This document shows, in pieces, positions 26,236 through 35,129 of a DNA stretch of 60,400 nucleotides. A program made the translations under genes and the position numbers. The notes beneath the pieces are model-generated. The model saw only the letters and a list, made by a program, of their open reading frames with translations. It did not search any database and was not told where the DNA came from. The stretch covers positions 1-60,400 of the forward strand of contig NCEV01000031.1 of assembly GCA_002280875.1 (NCBI GenBank), written 5' to 3'. How positions within the stretch are numbered: position 1 is the first letter of the stretch; each line of letters opens with the position of its first letter. The stretch comes from Caulobacter sp. 32-67-35. Lineage in GTDB: Bacteria; Pseudomonadota; Alphaproteobacteria; Caulobacterales; Caulobacteraceae.

Positions 26236-27396
26236 ATGGCGTTCGGCGACTATCAGAACGAAATCTATTTCGGCGGCCTGATGCGCGGCGTGAAACCGAC
26301 CCTGCCGGTGGATTTCAAGAGCCTTGAAGCCCGGGCCCGCGCCGCCCTGCCCCCCGCGACCCTGACCTATGTGCAGGGCGGTTGCGGCGACGAGTTCACC
26401 CAGGATCACAACGCCGAGGCCTTCAAGCGCTGGGGTATTGTGCCGCGCATGATGGTCGACTGCACCACGCGCGACCTGTCCATCGACCTGTTTGGCCTCA
26501 AGCTGCCCAGCCCGATCTTCATGGCTCCCATCGGGGTGATCGGCCTGTGCGCCCAGGATGGACACGGCGATATCGCCACCGCCAGGGCCGCCGCCGCGAC
26601 AGGCGTGCCGATGGTGGCCTCGACCCTGATGAACGATCCAATGGAGCAGGTGGCGCCGGCCATGGGCGACACGCCCGGCTTCTTCCAGCTCTATACGCCC
26701 AGGGACAAGGACGTCGCCGAGAGCCTGGTGCGACGGGCCGAGGCGGCGGGCTTCAAGGCCATCGTCGTGACCCTGGACACCTGGGTCACCGGCTGGCGGC
26801 CGCGCGATCTGAATGACGCCAATTTTCCGCAGCTGCGCGGCCACGCCCTGGCCAACTACATGTCCGACCCGGCCTTCCGCGCCCTGTTGGCCAAGCCGCC
26901 GGAAGAGGACCCGCAGGCCGCCGTCGCCCAATGGGGGCGCACCTTCGGCAAGGCCCTGACCTGGGCTGATCTGCCCTGGCTGCGGTCCATGACCAAGCTG
27001 CCGCTGATCCTGAAGGGCATCTGCCATCCCGACGATGCGCGACGGGCCATCGACGGCGGCGTGGACGGAATCTATTGCTCCAACCACGGCGGTCGGCAGG
27101 CCAATGGTGGGCTGGCGGCGATCGACATGCTGAAGGGCGTGGTCGAGGCCTCGGGCACGACGCCGGTGATGTTCGATTCCGGGGTGCGGTCGGGCAGCGA
27201 CGTGGTCAAGGCCCTGGCCCTGGGCGCGGCGGCGGTGGGCGTGGGCCGGCCCTATGCCTATGGCCTGGCGCTGGATGGGGTGGCGGGGATCGTCCACGTC
27301 CTGCGCAGCATCCTGGCCGAGGCTGATCTGCTGATGGCGGTCGACGGCTACCCCACCCTGGCTGACCTGCGCGCGGCGGGCCTGGTCAGGAGCTGA
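26236..27396 (+). CDS. FMN-dependent alpha-hydroxy-acid oxidase, lactate 2-monooxygenase-like
   Basis: A 386-residue TIM-barrel flavoenzyme with GGAGG just before ATG 26236. The active-site block [20 protein letters not shown] carries the catalytic His and substrate Arg; FMN-binding [20 protein letters not shown] is present, as are [12 protein letters not shown] and FFQLYTPRD. The insert [20 protein letters not shown] followed by DPAFR resembles lactate 2-monooxygenases, which turn lactate into acetate, CO2 and water, more than plain lactate dehydrogenase LldD. The substrate remains inference. Confidence 0.88.
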   Translation: MAFGDYQNEIYFGGLMRGVKPTLPVDFKSLEARARAALPPATLTYVQGGCGDEFTQDHNAEAFKRWGIVPRMMVDCTTRDLSIDLFGLKLPSPIFMAPIGVIGLCAQDGHGDIATARAAAATGVPMVASTLMNDPMEQVAPAMGDTPGFFQLYTPRDKDVAESLVRRAEAAGFKAIVVTLDTWVTGWRPRDLNDANFPQLRGHALANYMSDPAFRALLAKPPEEDPQAAVAQWGRTFGKALTWADLPWLRSMTKLPLILKGICHPDDARRAIDGGVDGIYCSNHGGRQANGGLAAIDMLKGVVEASGTTPVMFDSGVRSGSDVVKALALGAAAVGVGRPYAYGLALDGVAGIVHVLRSILAEADLLMAVDGYPTLADLRAAGLVRS

Positions 27397-27401
27397 CGGT
27401 C

Positions 27402-27545
27402 CTAGAAGGACTGGACGACGAAGATCGTGGCGCTGATCGGCAGGGCGGCCACCAGGATCAGGCGCAGCGCCGCTTCACCCAGACCGGCAAGGCTGAACTT
27501 GGCGCCTTCGGTGGTGGTGATACGGGTCGCGCTGAGGGTGGTCAT
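27402..27545 (-). CDS. Small 47-residue membrane protein
   Basis: A short complete gene: ATG 27545 preceded by AAGGAG with eight bases of spacing, ending TAG at 27402. The N-terminal half is polar (MTTLSATRITTTEGAKFSLA) and the C-terminal half is one hydrophobic helix (ALRLILVAALPISATIFVVQ, then SF). Codon third positions are GC-rich. No family is recognised. It converges on the alpha-hydroxy-acid oxidase gene, whose stop is only five bases away. The strong ribosome site and clean helix make it a good candidate for a real small protein. Confidence 0.68.
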   Translation of the reverse strand: MTTLSATRITTTEGAKFSLAGLGEAALRLILVAALPISATIFVVQSF

Positions 27546-27654
27546 CGGTCTGCTCCTTGGAAGCTCTACTGATGAGCTCCAAGGCGTTAACGCGGCCTAA
27601 TCCCGATAGGATCCAGCCCCGCGACAAGTTGTCCGCCGCGTGGCCGAACCGCCA

Positions 27655-27945
27655 CTATCCCAGGGGGGCGGCCCAGGCTGATCCAGGCTCTGGCGGGCGC
27701 AGTCCCGCGCAGGCCGTGTGGGCCTTGACCACCCGCCGCAGCGAGGCGGGGAAGCGGTGCAGCTTGCTTGCCGGCCGGATGGGCCTGGCCACCAGATCGC
27801 CGCCGCAATTGGGGCAGGCGCCGAAGAATCGGGTCTCGGCGCAGTCGGCGCAGAACGTGCACTCGAAGGTGCAGATCCGCGCCGCGTCGCTGGAGGGCGG
27901 CAGGTCGCGGTCACAGCACTCGCAATTGGGGCGCAGTTCGAGCAC
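27655..27945 (-). CDS. DUF1272 zinc-ribbon protein
   Basis: A GTG start at 27945 with GGAGG seven bases upstream gives 96 residues. The first ~55 residues are the DUF1272 zinc ribbon: LELRPNCECCDRDLPPSSDA, RICTFECTFCADCAETRFFG and CPNCGGDLV, holding paired CxxC cysteines. Function of the family is unknown. The C-terminal ~40 residues (ASLRRVVKAHTACAG and beyond) are outside the known domain. Confidence 0.87.
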   Translation of the reverse strand: MLELRPNCECCDRDLPPSSDAARICTFECTFCADCAETRFFGACPNCGGDLVARPIRPASKLHRFPASLRRVVKAHTACAGLRPPEPGSAWAAPLG

Positions 27946-28204
27946 GGCCGTCCTCCCGAGTTTGGATGTAGTAAGGCTTGCACCAGTAGGGTTTGAGAGG
28001 CCTCCCGGCGAGGGGGCTCCTTCGGATATCACGGGAATGTGGCGACCGGGTCCAACTCCCGTGATTGAAGGGGTTGACCCCCCATCCGCCGCCCCCTAGA
28101 CACGCCGCCGTTTGCGCGACGGGTAGGGGTTACGCCTGACCCGCCATTTTGCGACACTAACGCCCTTTCCAGGGCCTGATCGCGTTCAGGAGGCGCTTTA
28201 CAGA

Positions 28205-29371
28205 ATGTCCCAAGACCTTCTTCCCGGCGTCACTGGTGTCCTGGCCCTGGCCGACGGCACCATCCTGCAAGGCGTGGGCTGCGGCGCGGTCGGCGACGCG
28301 GTCGGCGAGGTGTGCTTCAACACCGCCATGACCGGCTATCAGGAAATCCTGACCGACCCGTCCTACATGGCCCAGATCGTGGCCTTTACCTTCCCGCATG
28401 TCGGCAATGTCGGGACCAATGTCGACGACCTCGAACAGATGTCCGGCGCGTCGGAAACGGCCGCACGGGGCGCGATCTTCCGCGAGGTTCCGACCGCCCA
28501 GGCCAACTGGCGCGCCGACAGCGACTTCGACGGCTGGATGAAGCGTCGCGGCATGGTCGGTCTGGCCGGCGTCGACACCCGCGCCCTGACCCGCAAGATC
28601 CGCGAGACCGGCATGCCGCATGGCGTGATCGCCCACAGCCCGGACGGCGTGTTCGACCTGGACGCCCTGGTCGCCAAGGCCAAGGCCTGGTCAGGTCTGG
28701 AAGGCCTGGACCTGGCCAAGGACGCCTCGACCACCCAGACCTTCACCTGGGACGAGGGCCTGTGGTCGTGGCCGGAAGGCTACGCCAAGCTGGACAAGCC
28801 CAAATACGAGGTCGTGGTGCTCGACTACGGCGTCAAGCGCAACATCCTGCGGGCCCTGGCCCATGTCGGCGCCCGCGCCACGGTGGTGCCGGCCAACACC
28901 TCGGCCGAAGACATTCTGGCCCGCAATCCCGACGGCGTGCTGCTGTCCAACGGCCCGGGCGACCCGGCCGCGACCGGCGAGTACGCGGTGCCCGAGATCC
29001 AGAAGCTGGTCGCCAGCGGCAAGCCGGTGTTCGGCATCTGCCTGGGCCACCAGATGCTGGCCTTGGCGCTTGGCGCCAAGACGGTGAAGATGGAACAGGG
29101 CCACCACGGGGCCAATCACCCGGTGAAAGACCTGACCACCGGCAAGGTCGAGATCGTCTCGATGAACCACGGCTTCACGGTCGATAGCGCCAGCCTGCCG
29201 GCCCCGGTCACCGAGACCCATGTCTCGTTGTTCGACGGCACCAACGCCGGCATCCAGCTGACCGACAAGCCGGTGTTCAGCGTCCAGCATCACCCGGAAG
29301 CCTCGCCGGGTCCGACGGACAGCCTCTATCTGTTCGAGCGCTTCGCCGGCCTCATGGACGCGGCGAAGTAG
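28205..29371 (+). CDS. carA: Carbamoyl-phosphate synthase small subunit (glutaminase)
   Basis: A 388-residue protein, start [11 protein letters not shown] with GGAGG eleven bases upstream. The N-terminal small-subunit domain contains [20 protein letters not shown]; the C-terminal class I glutamine amidotransferase has the nucleophile Cys in [15 protein letters not shown] and the His/Glu pair in [13 protein letters not shown]. It hydrolyses glutamine and passes ammonia to CarB for arginine and pyrimidine synthesis. carB is not in this window. A perfect hairpin follows the stop. Confidence 0.98.
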   Translation: MSQDLLPGVTGVLALADGTILQGVGCGAVGDAVGEVCFNTAMTGYQEILTDPSYMAQIVAFTFPHVGNVGTNVDDLEQMSGASETAARGAIFREVPTAQANWRADSDFDGWMKRRGMVGLAGVDTRALTRKIRETGMPHGVIAHSPDGVFDLDALVAKAKAWSGLEGLDLAKDASTTQTFTWDEGLWSWPEGYAKLDKPKYEVVVLDYGVKRNILRALAHVGARATVVPANTSAEDILARNPDGVLLSNGPGDPAATGEYAVPEIQKLVASGKPVFGICLGHQMLALALGAKTVKMEQGHHGANHPVKDLTTGKVEIVSMNHGFTVDSASLPAPVTETHVSLFDGTNAGIQLTDKPVFSVQHHPEASPGPTDSLYLFERFAGLMDAAK

Positions 29372-29388
29372 ACCTTCGCTGAGAGAAC

Positions 29389-29410
29389 GGCGGGATTTGA
29401 AAATCCCGCC
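29389..29410 (+). terminator. Hairpin downstream of carA
   Basis: GGCGGGATTT (29389-29398) and AAATCCCGCC (29401-29410) form a perfect 10-bp stem, 18 bases after the carA stop. No U-tract follows, so termination efficiency is uncertain. Confidence 0.5.
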
Positions 29411-29448
29411 CGATCCGGCAATCTCTCCCAAACTCGGGGGAGGGCGCC

Positions 29449-30651
29449 ATGACGGCCGAAGTGAAAACCGATGAACTCGGCGCGCCGGCCACGGGGCCGC
29501 GCGGGCGGCTCGAGGCGGTCGACATGTTGCGGGGTCTGGTCATGGTCGTCATGGCCCTGGACCATCTGCGCGACTTCTTTCACATCGACGCGCTGAAGTT
29601 CGATCCCAGCGATCCGACCCAGACCAGCCTGGCGCTGTTCCTGACCCGGTTCGTCACCCATTTCTGCGCCCCGACCTTCGTCTTCCTGTCCGGCGCCTCT
29701 GTCTGGTTCCAGCTGGCGCGGGGCAAGAGCAAGCCGGCGCTGAGCCGCTTCCTGCTGACCCGGGGGATCTGGCTGATCCTTCTGGAGCTGTTCGTGGTCA
29801 GCCTGGCCATAGGCCTGAGGCCGGGGCTGTTCTTCCTGCAGGTGATCTGGTGCATCGGTCTGGGCATGGTGCTGCTGTCGGCGATGATCTGGCTGCCGCG
29901 CGTCGCATCGCTGGTGCTGGGGGCTGTGATCGTCATCGGCAACGGCCTGTTGCTGCTCGTCCCGCCCGACCAGCTGGGCGCTGCGGCCCCGCTGTTCTCG
30001 CTGGCCACGCGGCCGGGCCTGTTCCCGGTCGGAGTCGGCCTGTTCATCCTCTATCCCTTCCTGGCCTGGATCGGGATCATGCTGCTGGGCTACGGCCTCG
30101 CGCCTGTGTTCCTGATGGACAAGGCCCGCCGCACCCGCTGGCTGTTGATCCTGGGAAGCGGCGCCATTGTCGCCTTCCTGATCATCCGCGGCCTAAACGG
30201 CTATGGCGATCCCGCGCCGTGGAAGGTCCAGGCCGACGGCTTGCGTACGGCGATGTCGTTCTTCCAGATCAGCAAGTATCCGCCGTCGCTGGCCTATGCG
30301 CTGATCACCCTGGGGCCGGCGCTCCTAATGCTGTTGGTCTTGGAGCGCCTGCGTGGGCCAGCGGCTAAGGTGCTGGTGACCTTCGGGCGCGTGCCGTTGT
30401 TCTACTACCTGCTGCACTTCTTCGCGGCGCACCTGCTGGCGGCGGCCGTGGGCGTGGCGATAGGTTATCCGTTCTCGGCCTTCGTCTGGGGTCCGAACGG
30501 CCCAGACGTGGCCGCCCTGCAGGGCTGGGGCTTCCCGCTGGGCGTGGTCTATCTCATCTGGATCGCCGTGGTCGCCGCGCTCTATCCGCTGTGCCTGTGG
30601 TGGGCGGGGCTGAAGGCGCGGCGATCCGACTGGTGGCTGAGCTATCTCTGA
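29449..30651 (+). CDS. DUF1624/heparan-alpha-glucosaminide N-acetyltransferase-like membrane protein
   Basis: A 400-residue protein with about ten transmembrane helices and GGGGGAGGG upstream of ATG 29449. LEAVDMLRGLVMVVMALDHL followed by RDFFH is the N-terminal signature of the DUF1624 (HGSNAT-like) family, with the conserved His in DHLRDFF. Family members are thought to move acyl groups across membranes. Its stop directly abuts the stop of the convergent carboxylesterase pseudogene with no intervening base. Confidence 0.86.
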   Translation: MTAEVKTDELGAPATGPRGRLEAVDMLRGLVMVVMALDHLRDFFHIDALKFDPSDPTQTSLALFLTRFVTHFCAPTFVFLSGASVWFQLARGKSKPALSRFLLTRGIWLILLELFVVSLAIGLRPGLFFLQVIWCIGLGMVLLSAMIWLPRVASLVLGAVIVIGNGLLLLVPPDQLGAAAPLFSLATRPGLFPVGVGLFILYPFLAWIGIMLLGYGLAPVFLMDKARRTRWLLILGSGAIVAFLIIRGLNGYGDPAPWKVQADGLRTAMSFFQISKYPPSLAYALITLGPALLMLLVLERLRGPAAKVLVTFGRVPLFYYLLHFFAAHLLAAAVGVAIGYPFSAFVWGPNGPDVAALQGWGFPLGVVYLIWIAVVAALYPLCLWWAGLKARRSDWWLSYL

Positions 30652-32056
30652 CTAGGTGCCGAACTGGATGAACGGCACCTTGTTGAACAGCTCCCGCTCG
30701 GCCCCGCGCGGGTCGTCGGCCATCGTCGAGGCCGGCGTGTTGAACACCATCGTCTGACGGCGGGGCAGGGTGTAGGGCTCCCAGGCCGGGATCAGACGCC
30801 GCCGTCGCGGGGCGAGCGCCAGTCGACCTGATAGACATAGGCCGGCGCGCCAGCCCTGGCCCGCTCCTCGGCCTGGATGATCGCGGCCTTCCACGAGCGG
30901 CCGGCCGTCGAGGCGGCGAAGAACACGTCCGACGGCGAATAGTCCGGATAGATCCTGCGATAGGCCGCGACCACCGTGGCGGGGTCGATGTCGATGCGGG
31001 CGTTGAACTGGCCGGGCAGGCGGGCGATCACCTCGTCCCAGGTCAGGTTCAGCATCTTCTTGTCGTAGCCGACGAAGCCGCGCGTCTCGTCGTGGGTGTT
31101 GCCGATCATCATTGGCACATCCAGGCTCTGGGGCGCGGCGTCGGGGAAGAACGGGTGGCGGGTCAGGGACCGCTCGTCCAGCACCGGACCCATATAGACG
31201 CCGCCCGAGCCGGCGACGGGGTCGATGGCCTTCAGTTGTCGAGGAACAGCTGCGCCCGCTTGGTGGCGTTGAACGGGCCGCCGACCGTCACCTGCTGGCC
31301 GCTCATGGTGGCGGCGCGGTGGAACAAGCCCTTGGCGGTCGGCATGGCCATCAGCGTGGCGATCTTGGCTCCGCCGCCGGACTGTCCAAACACCGTGACA
31401 TTGGCCGGATCGCCGCCGAACGCCGCGATGTTGTCGCGCACCCATTCCAGGGCCAGGACAAGGTCCATCTGGCCGACATTGCCGCTGTCGGCGACGCTGG
31501 GATCATTGAAGATGCGGGCCAGGTAGAGGTAGCCGAAGGCGTTGAGCCGGTGGTTGACGGTGACCACCACCACGTCGCCGCGATTGGCCAGCTTCGTCCC
31601 GTCATAGAGCGGGCTGCCGCCCGAGCCGCCGTTATAGGCGCCGCCGTGGATGTAGACCATCACCGGCCGCTTGGCGCCGTCGGCGAGGCCCGTCTTGCCG
31701 GCTTTCGCTGGCGTCCAGACATTCAGGAACAGGCAGTCTTCTGACAGCGTCTCGCCGTCCTCGCCCTTGCCGGTCTGCATCGAGGCCGCGCCATAGGCCA
31801 GGGCGTCCTGGACGCCGGTCCAGGGCTGCGGCTTGACTGGCGGCATGAACCGCCGCGCGCCGCCGGTATCGGCGCCATAGCGCAGGCCCTTGAAGACATG
31901 GACGCCCTCGGCGCTGGCCCCGCGCACCTTGCCGGCGGTGGTGGCCACGACCGGCGAGCGCTTCGCGCCAGCCGCAAAGGCTGCGGACGGCGCCAGGGCG
32001 GCCGCGCCGGCGGCGATCAGCAGGCCTCGACGGTCGAGGGTGTGGCGGGTGTCCAT
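30652..32056 (-). pseudogene. Type B carboxylesterase broken by two internal deletions/frameshifts
   Basis: The gene starts at ATG 32056 (GGAGG upstream) with a Tat-like signal (DRRGLLIAAGAAALA). Frame 1 carries the family core: SEDCLFLNVWTPAK, oxyanion YIHGGAYNGGSG, and the nucleophile GQSGGGAKIATLM. Near 31235-31240 conserved residues are missing and the frame changes to LKAIDPVAGSGGVYMGPVLD, which runs through the acid-residue region (NTHDETRGF) to SPRDGG. Near 30795-30805 more sequence, including the expected catalytic His region, is missing and a third frame resumes at IPAWEPYTLPRRQ and ends FNKVPFIQFGT. The start, the end and all three reading segments are otherwise free of nonsense codons, so the damage is recent or an assembly artefact. 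Confidence 0.85.
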
Positions 32057-32105
32057 GGGTGTCCTCCGGCGGCTTCTGACGAGCTTGGAGCGCAGGGGTA
32101 ACATG

Positions 32106-32119
32106 TGACACCGGTGGCA
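32106..32119. promoter_or_regulatory. LacI-type operator, ACCGGT family
   Basis: TGACACCGGTGGCA is palindromic except at one position pair and lies 50 bases before the carboxylesterase start and 93 before the divergent S41 gene. Related sites precede xylE and the GH43 gene. LacI/GalR regulators bind such TG-n-centre-n-CA palindromes. The regulator is not in the window. Confidence 0.6.
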
Positions 32120-32211
32120 ATCCACACCCCTGCGCCTCTTACAGGCTTTTAACGTGCCCTCGGCGAGCCCGCCGACTAGGAGGCGGGAAAGTCGGTTGGG
32201 GAACCCCTGTT

Positions 32212-33630
32212 ATGCTGAAACCAGTCCGCATCGCCCTGGCGGCCGCCGCCCTGTGGGCCGTCGCCGCGCCCGCCTTCGCCTACGATCCCGCGCCGTGGAT
32301 CCAGGATGCCCGGCAGATCCGCGCCACCCTGGGTCAGCGCTACGCCAATATCGATTGGCTGACCGTGGATCGCGGCCTGAACCTGGACACCAGTTTCAAG
32401 GCGGTGGAGAGCGGTCTGGAAAAGGTGTCGTCGGAGGCCGAAGCCCGGGCGCTGCTGGACCGGGCGCTGGCCGGCCTGAATGATGGCCATGTGCGGATCG
32501 ACTGGACGTCTGTCGCGCCGACGACCGGAAGCTTCCGCCCGGCTGATGGCCCACCGTGCGCGAACGTATCGCCCCAGCGTCAGCGCCCGCCCGTCGCCTC
32601 GGGCCTGCCGGGATGGACGGCGCTGGAGGAGGGCGTGGGCGCGCGCGAATTCCCCGGCGGTCTTGTCACTATCGACGGCCACACGGTCGGGGTCGTGCAG
32701 ATCGTGCTGTTCATGGCCGACCGCCCGGTCTGCGAAGCCGCCGCCGCCGGGCTCAAGTTGCCAATGGACAAGCCCTGCGACGGCGGCTGTTCGGGGCGTC
32801 TGGACACGGCCATGTACCAGGAGCTGACCGATCGCTTCGGCGCCCGGCTGGAGGCCATGAAGGCGGCCGGCGCGGAAGTGCTGATGATCGACCTGACCGG
32901 CAACGGCGGCGGCCGTGAATGGGCCGAGGTCGCCCTGCGGATGGTCACCCCCATCCGCGTGAAGAGCGGCCCGGTGCGCTATGTCCGCTCGCCCCAGGCC
33001 GCCAGCCAGCTGGACGCCCTGGCCGTGGATATCGAGAATAACGTCGGCGAGGAGCGCGGCGCGGCCAAGGCCGACCTGCTGCGCCAGGCCGCCGATCTGC
33101 GCGCCCGCGCTGCGGAGGCGCGCCGGACGTGCGATCCTGCCGCCGACAAGGCTTGCCTCCTGCTGATCGACGCCGGCTATGGCAGCGGCGTCTGGGCTTC
33201 GGCTGATCCCGTCGCCCTGGCCGACAAGGCCTGGGGCCAGTCGGTTTTCCAGCCGGCCAAGTGGGCGTGGCGCGAAGGCGTCTGGTCCGGTCCGCTGATG
33301 GTGCTGGTCGACAGCCGGTCGGCAAGCGCCTCCGAGGAATTCGCCGCCGTGCTGCAGGACAACAGGGCCGCCCTGATCGTGGGCTCGCCCACCCTCGGCG
33401 CGGGCTGCGGCCACGCGACGGACGTTGGTCCCCTGACGCTGAAGAACAGCGGCGGCCGGCTGTTCATGCCCGATTGCGTGCGCCTGCGCGCCGACGGCTC
33501 CAACGAGATCGGCGGCGTCGAGCCGGATGTCCTGGTCGGCTTCCGGGGCTCAGACGGCCCGGCCCTCAAGGCGCGCCGCCTGGCGACCCGCCTGTCTGAC
33601 GCCGTGGCCAAGGCCGTCGCCGGGCGCTAG
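32212..33630 (+). CDS. Secreted S41-family serine peptidase
   Basis: The 472-residue product has a signal peptide (MLKPVRIALAAAALWAVAAP, cleavage after AFA). The C-terminal S41 fold has the catalytic Ser in VDSRSASASEEFAAVLQD and the later strand GVEPDVLVG. An N-terminal helical domain contains ALAGLNDGHVRIDW, typical of S41 relatives. The central part (220-330) includes LMIDLTGNGGGREWAEVALR, the active-site strand. It probably acts in the periplasm. The TAG stop is the first codon of a palindromic repeat. It is divergent from the carboxylesterase across a LacI-type operator. Confidence 0.85.
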   Translation: MLKPVRIALAAAALWAVAAPAFAYDPAPWIQDARQIRATLGQRYANIDWLTVDRGLNLDTSFKAVESGLEKVSSEAEARALLDRALAGLNDGHVRIDWTSVAPTTGSFRPADGPPCANVSPQRQRPPVASGLPGWTALEEGVGAREFPGGLVTIDGHTVGVVQIVLFMADRPVCEAAAAGLKLPMDKPCDGGCSGRLDTAMYQELTDRFGARLEAMKAAGAEVLMIDLTGNGGGREWAEVALRMVTPIRVKSGPVRYVRSPQAASQLDALAVDIENNVGEERGAAKADLLRQAADLRARAAEARRTCDPAADKACLLLIDAGYGSGVWASADPVALADKAWGQSVFQPAKWAWREGVWSGPLMVLVDSRSASASEEFAAVLQDNRAALIVGSPTLGAGCGHATDVGPLTLKNSGGRLFMPDCVRLRADGSNEIGGVEPDVLVGFRGSDGPALKARRLATRLSDAVAKAVAGR

Positions 33631-33732
33631 AGCATTTTTCGATCCAACTGGATCGATGAAATGCTCTAGTCTCTTGTTTTAACGCATTTTCTGAAGACGA
33701 ACCGGCGTCCACTTCGTCGGAAAATGCTCTAG
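33628..33732. repeat. Palindromic repeat supplying stop codons to both flanking genes
   Basis: Two fold-back parts. TAGAGCATTTTTCGATCC pairs with GGATCGATGAAATGCTCTA over 33628-33668; the second part (about 33681-33732) pairs GCATTTTC and its flank with the distal GAAAATGC and ends CTCTAG. The left TAG is the S41 stop; the right end, read on the other strand, is the TAG stop of the GH5 gene. It resembles the element at 14943-15056. Confidence 0.82.
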
Positions 33733-35048
33733 AGCGAGGCCACCGCCCTGGCGTGGGCCTCGACCACGGCCAGGGTCGAGACATCGGCGTCGAACACCCC
33801 GAACAGGCCCTGTTCCTCCTGCGGCGGATCGCCAACAAGGCTGGTGTCGCCCCGCTTGAACCAGGCATCCGGCTGCTGGGCGCGGCCTTCGCCGTTCCAG
33901 GCCCAGAAGTTGGTGCCGGCCACCGGGCCGCCGGCCTTCATGTCGGCCAGGGTCAGGTCGAAGATCGTCGTGTAGAAACGGTCCTTGTAGGTGGCCGCAG
34001 CGCCGGGCGTGAAGTTGCGGTCGTCGCGGATCAGGCCGAACTCCTCGATCACCAGCGGCTTGTTGAGCCCCTTGGCCAGGGCGATGTGGCGGGTGACATA
34101 GTCACGGCACCTGGCCTCGCCGGCCTCGTAGGTCCCCGACTGGTTCTTGAAGTCGATCCAGCTCCAGTTGTTGGGCCAGACGTGCAGGGTGATGTAGTCG
34201 ATGGAGGCCGGCTTGTGCGCCTCGACCACGCAGGCCTCGCGCTCCAGGCAGCCCATGGCGCCTTCGCTGCCGGTTGAAACCAGGTGGTTGGGATCGATGG
34301 TCTTGATGTAGCCGGCCGTCTCGTCGATCCAGCGATAATAGGTCGGCAGGTTCCTGACCCCGAAGGCCTCCGTGCCGCCAGGACGCGGCTCGTTGGCCAG
34401 TTGCCAGGCCATGATCGTCGGGTCGTCGCGATAGGGCTTGCCGGAGATCGTGCTGGTGCGGCCCACCACGGCGCGAATGAAGTGGCGGAACATCGCATTG
34501 GCCTTGGCGTCGCCGTAGAAGCGGGCCGAATAGTCAGGATATTCCGGCCACGGATGGGCCGGGTCGCCTTGCTGGAACCACGTGCCGTTACCGGTCCAGT
34601 TCAGATAGGCCGGCATGCCGCCCGACCAGTCCCAGAAGTTGTTGAGATAGATCACGGCCTTCATGTCGCGCCTGGCCATTTCGGCCAGCAGGAAGTCGAG
34701 ACCCGTCAGCAGGTCGGCGCTGTAGTCCTCGCCCGGCCCCCGGAACGTGGGATCCATCGCCACCTTGGCTGGCGAGCGCTCGCCCGAGCCCAGCACCCGC
34801 AGATTGGTGACGCCCAGGCTCTTGAGCTTGTCGAGCTCGCGCGTGAGGCGGGCGCGATCGCCATAGGCGGCCGGGGAGCCCAGCCAGGCGCCGTACCAGA
34901 GGTTTGTCCCGACAAAGCGGTAGGGCTTGCCATCGAGGACCAGCTTGCCGCCGGCGACGTCAACGAAGCCCTTGGGCTTGGCGGTCGCGGCGCCCAGCGC
35001 GGGCGAGGCGGCGAGGGCGGCCAGCACGGCGCGGCGGGAAAGGGTCAT
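33729..35048 (-). CDS. GH5-family glycoside hydrolase, probable endo-beta-mannanase
   Basis: A 439-residue protein with GGAGG before its ATG and an N-terminal export signal (MTLSRRAVLAALAASPALGA). The GH5 acid/base Glu is in TIMAWQLANEPRPGG and the nucleophile Glu in KPLVIEEFGLIRDD; HVWPNNWSWIDF and NLWYGAWLG are typical of the GH5_7 mannanase group. It should cut beta-mannan outside the cytoplasm. A XylR-like operator lies 57 bases upstream of the start. The stop codon comes from the repeat at 33628-33732. Confidence 0.9.
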   Translation of the reverse strand: MTLSRRAVLAALAASPALGAATAKPKGFVDVAGGKLVLDGKPYRFVGTNLWYGAWLGSPAAYGDRARLTRELDKLKSLGVTNLRVLGSGERSPAKVAMDPTFRGPGEDYSADLLTGLDFLLAEMARRDMKAVIYLNNFWDWSGGMPAYLNWTGNGTWFQQGDPAHPWPEYPDYSARFYGDAKANAMFRHFIRAVVGRTSTISGKPYRDDPTIMAWQLANEPRPGGTEAFGVRNLPTYYRWIDETAGYIKTIDPNHLVSTGSEGAMGCLEREACVVEAHKPASIDYITLHVWPNNWSWIDFKNQSGTYEAGEARCRDYVTRHIALAKGLNKPLVIEEFGLIRDDRNFTPGAAATYKDRFYTTIFDLTLADMKAGGPVAGTNFWAWNGEGRAQQPDAWFKRGDTSLVGDPPQEEQGLFGVFDADVSTLAVVEAHARAVASL

Positions 35049-35104
35049 GGGGTGTCCTCCGTGGCAGGGCTCTCGCGACCCGTTGCGCGCAACATGCCTT
35101 GGCT

Positions 35105-35118
35105 TGATAGCGCTAACA
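35105..35118. promoter_or_regulatory. XylR-like LacI operator upstream of GH5 gene
   Basis: TGATAGCGCTAACA has the form TG-n-TAGCGCTA-n-CA. From memory, the Caulobacter xylX promoter carries TGTTAGCGCTACCA, bound by XylR, differing at two positions. It sits between the GH5 start (35048) and the upstream hydrolase stop (35130) on the same strand, so it would control the GH5 gene. Confidence 0.65.
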
Positions 35119-35129
35119 ACAGCCTTCGA

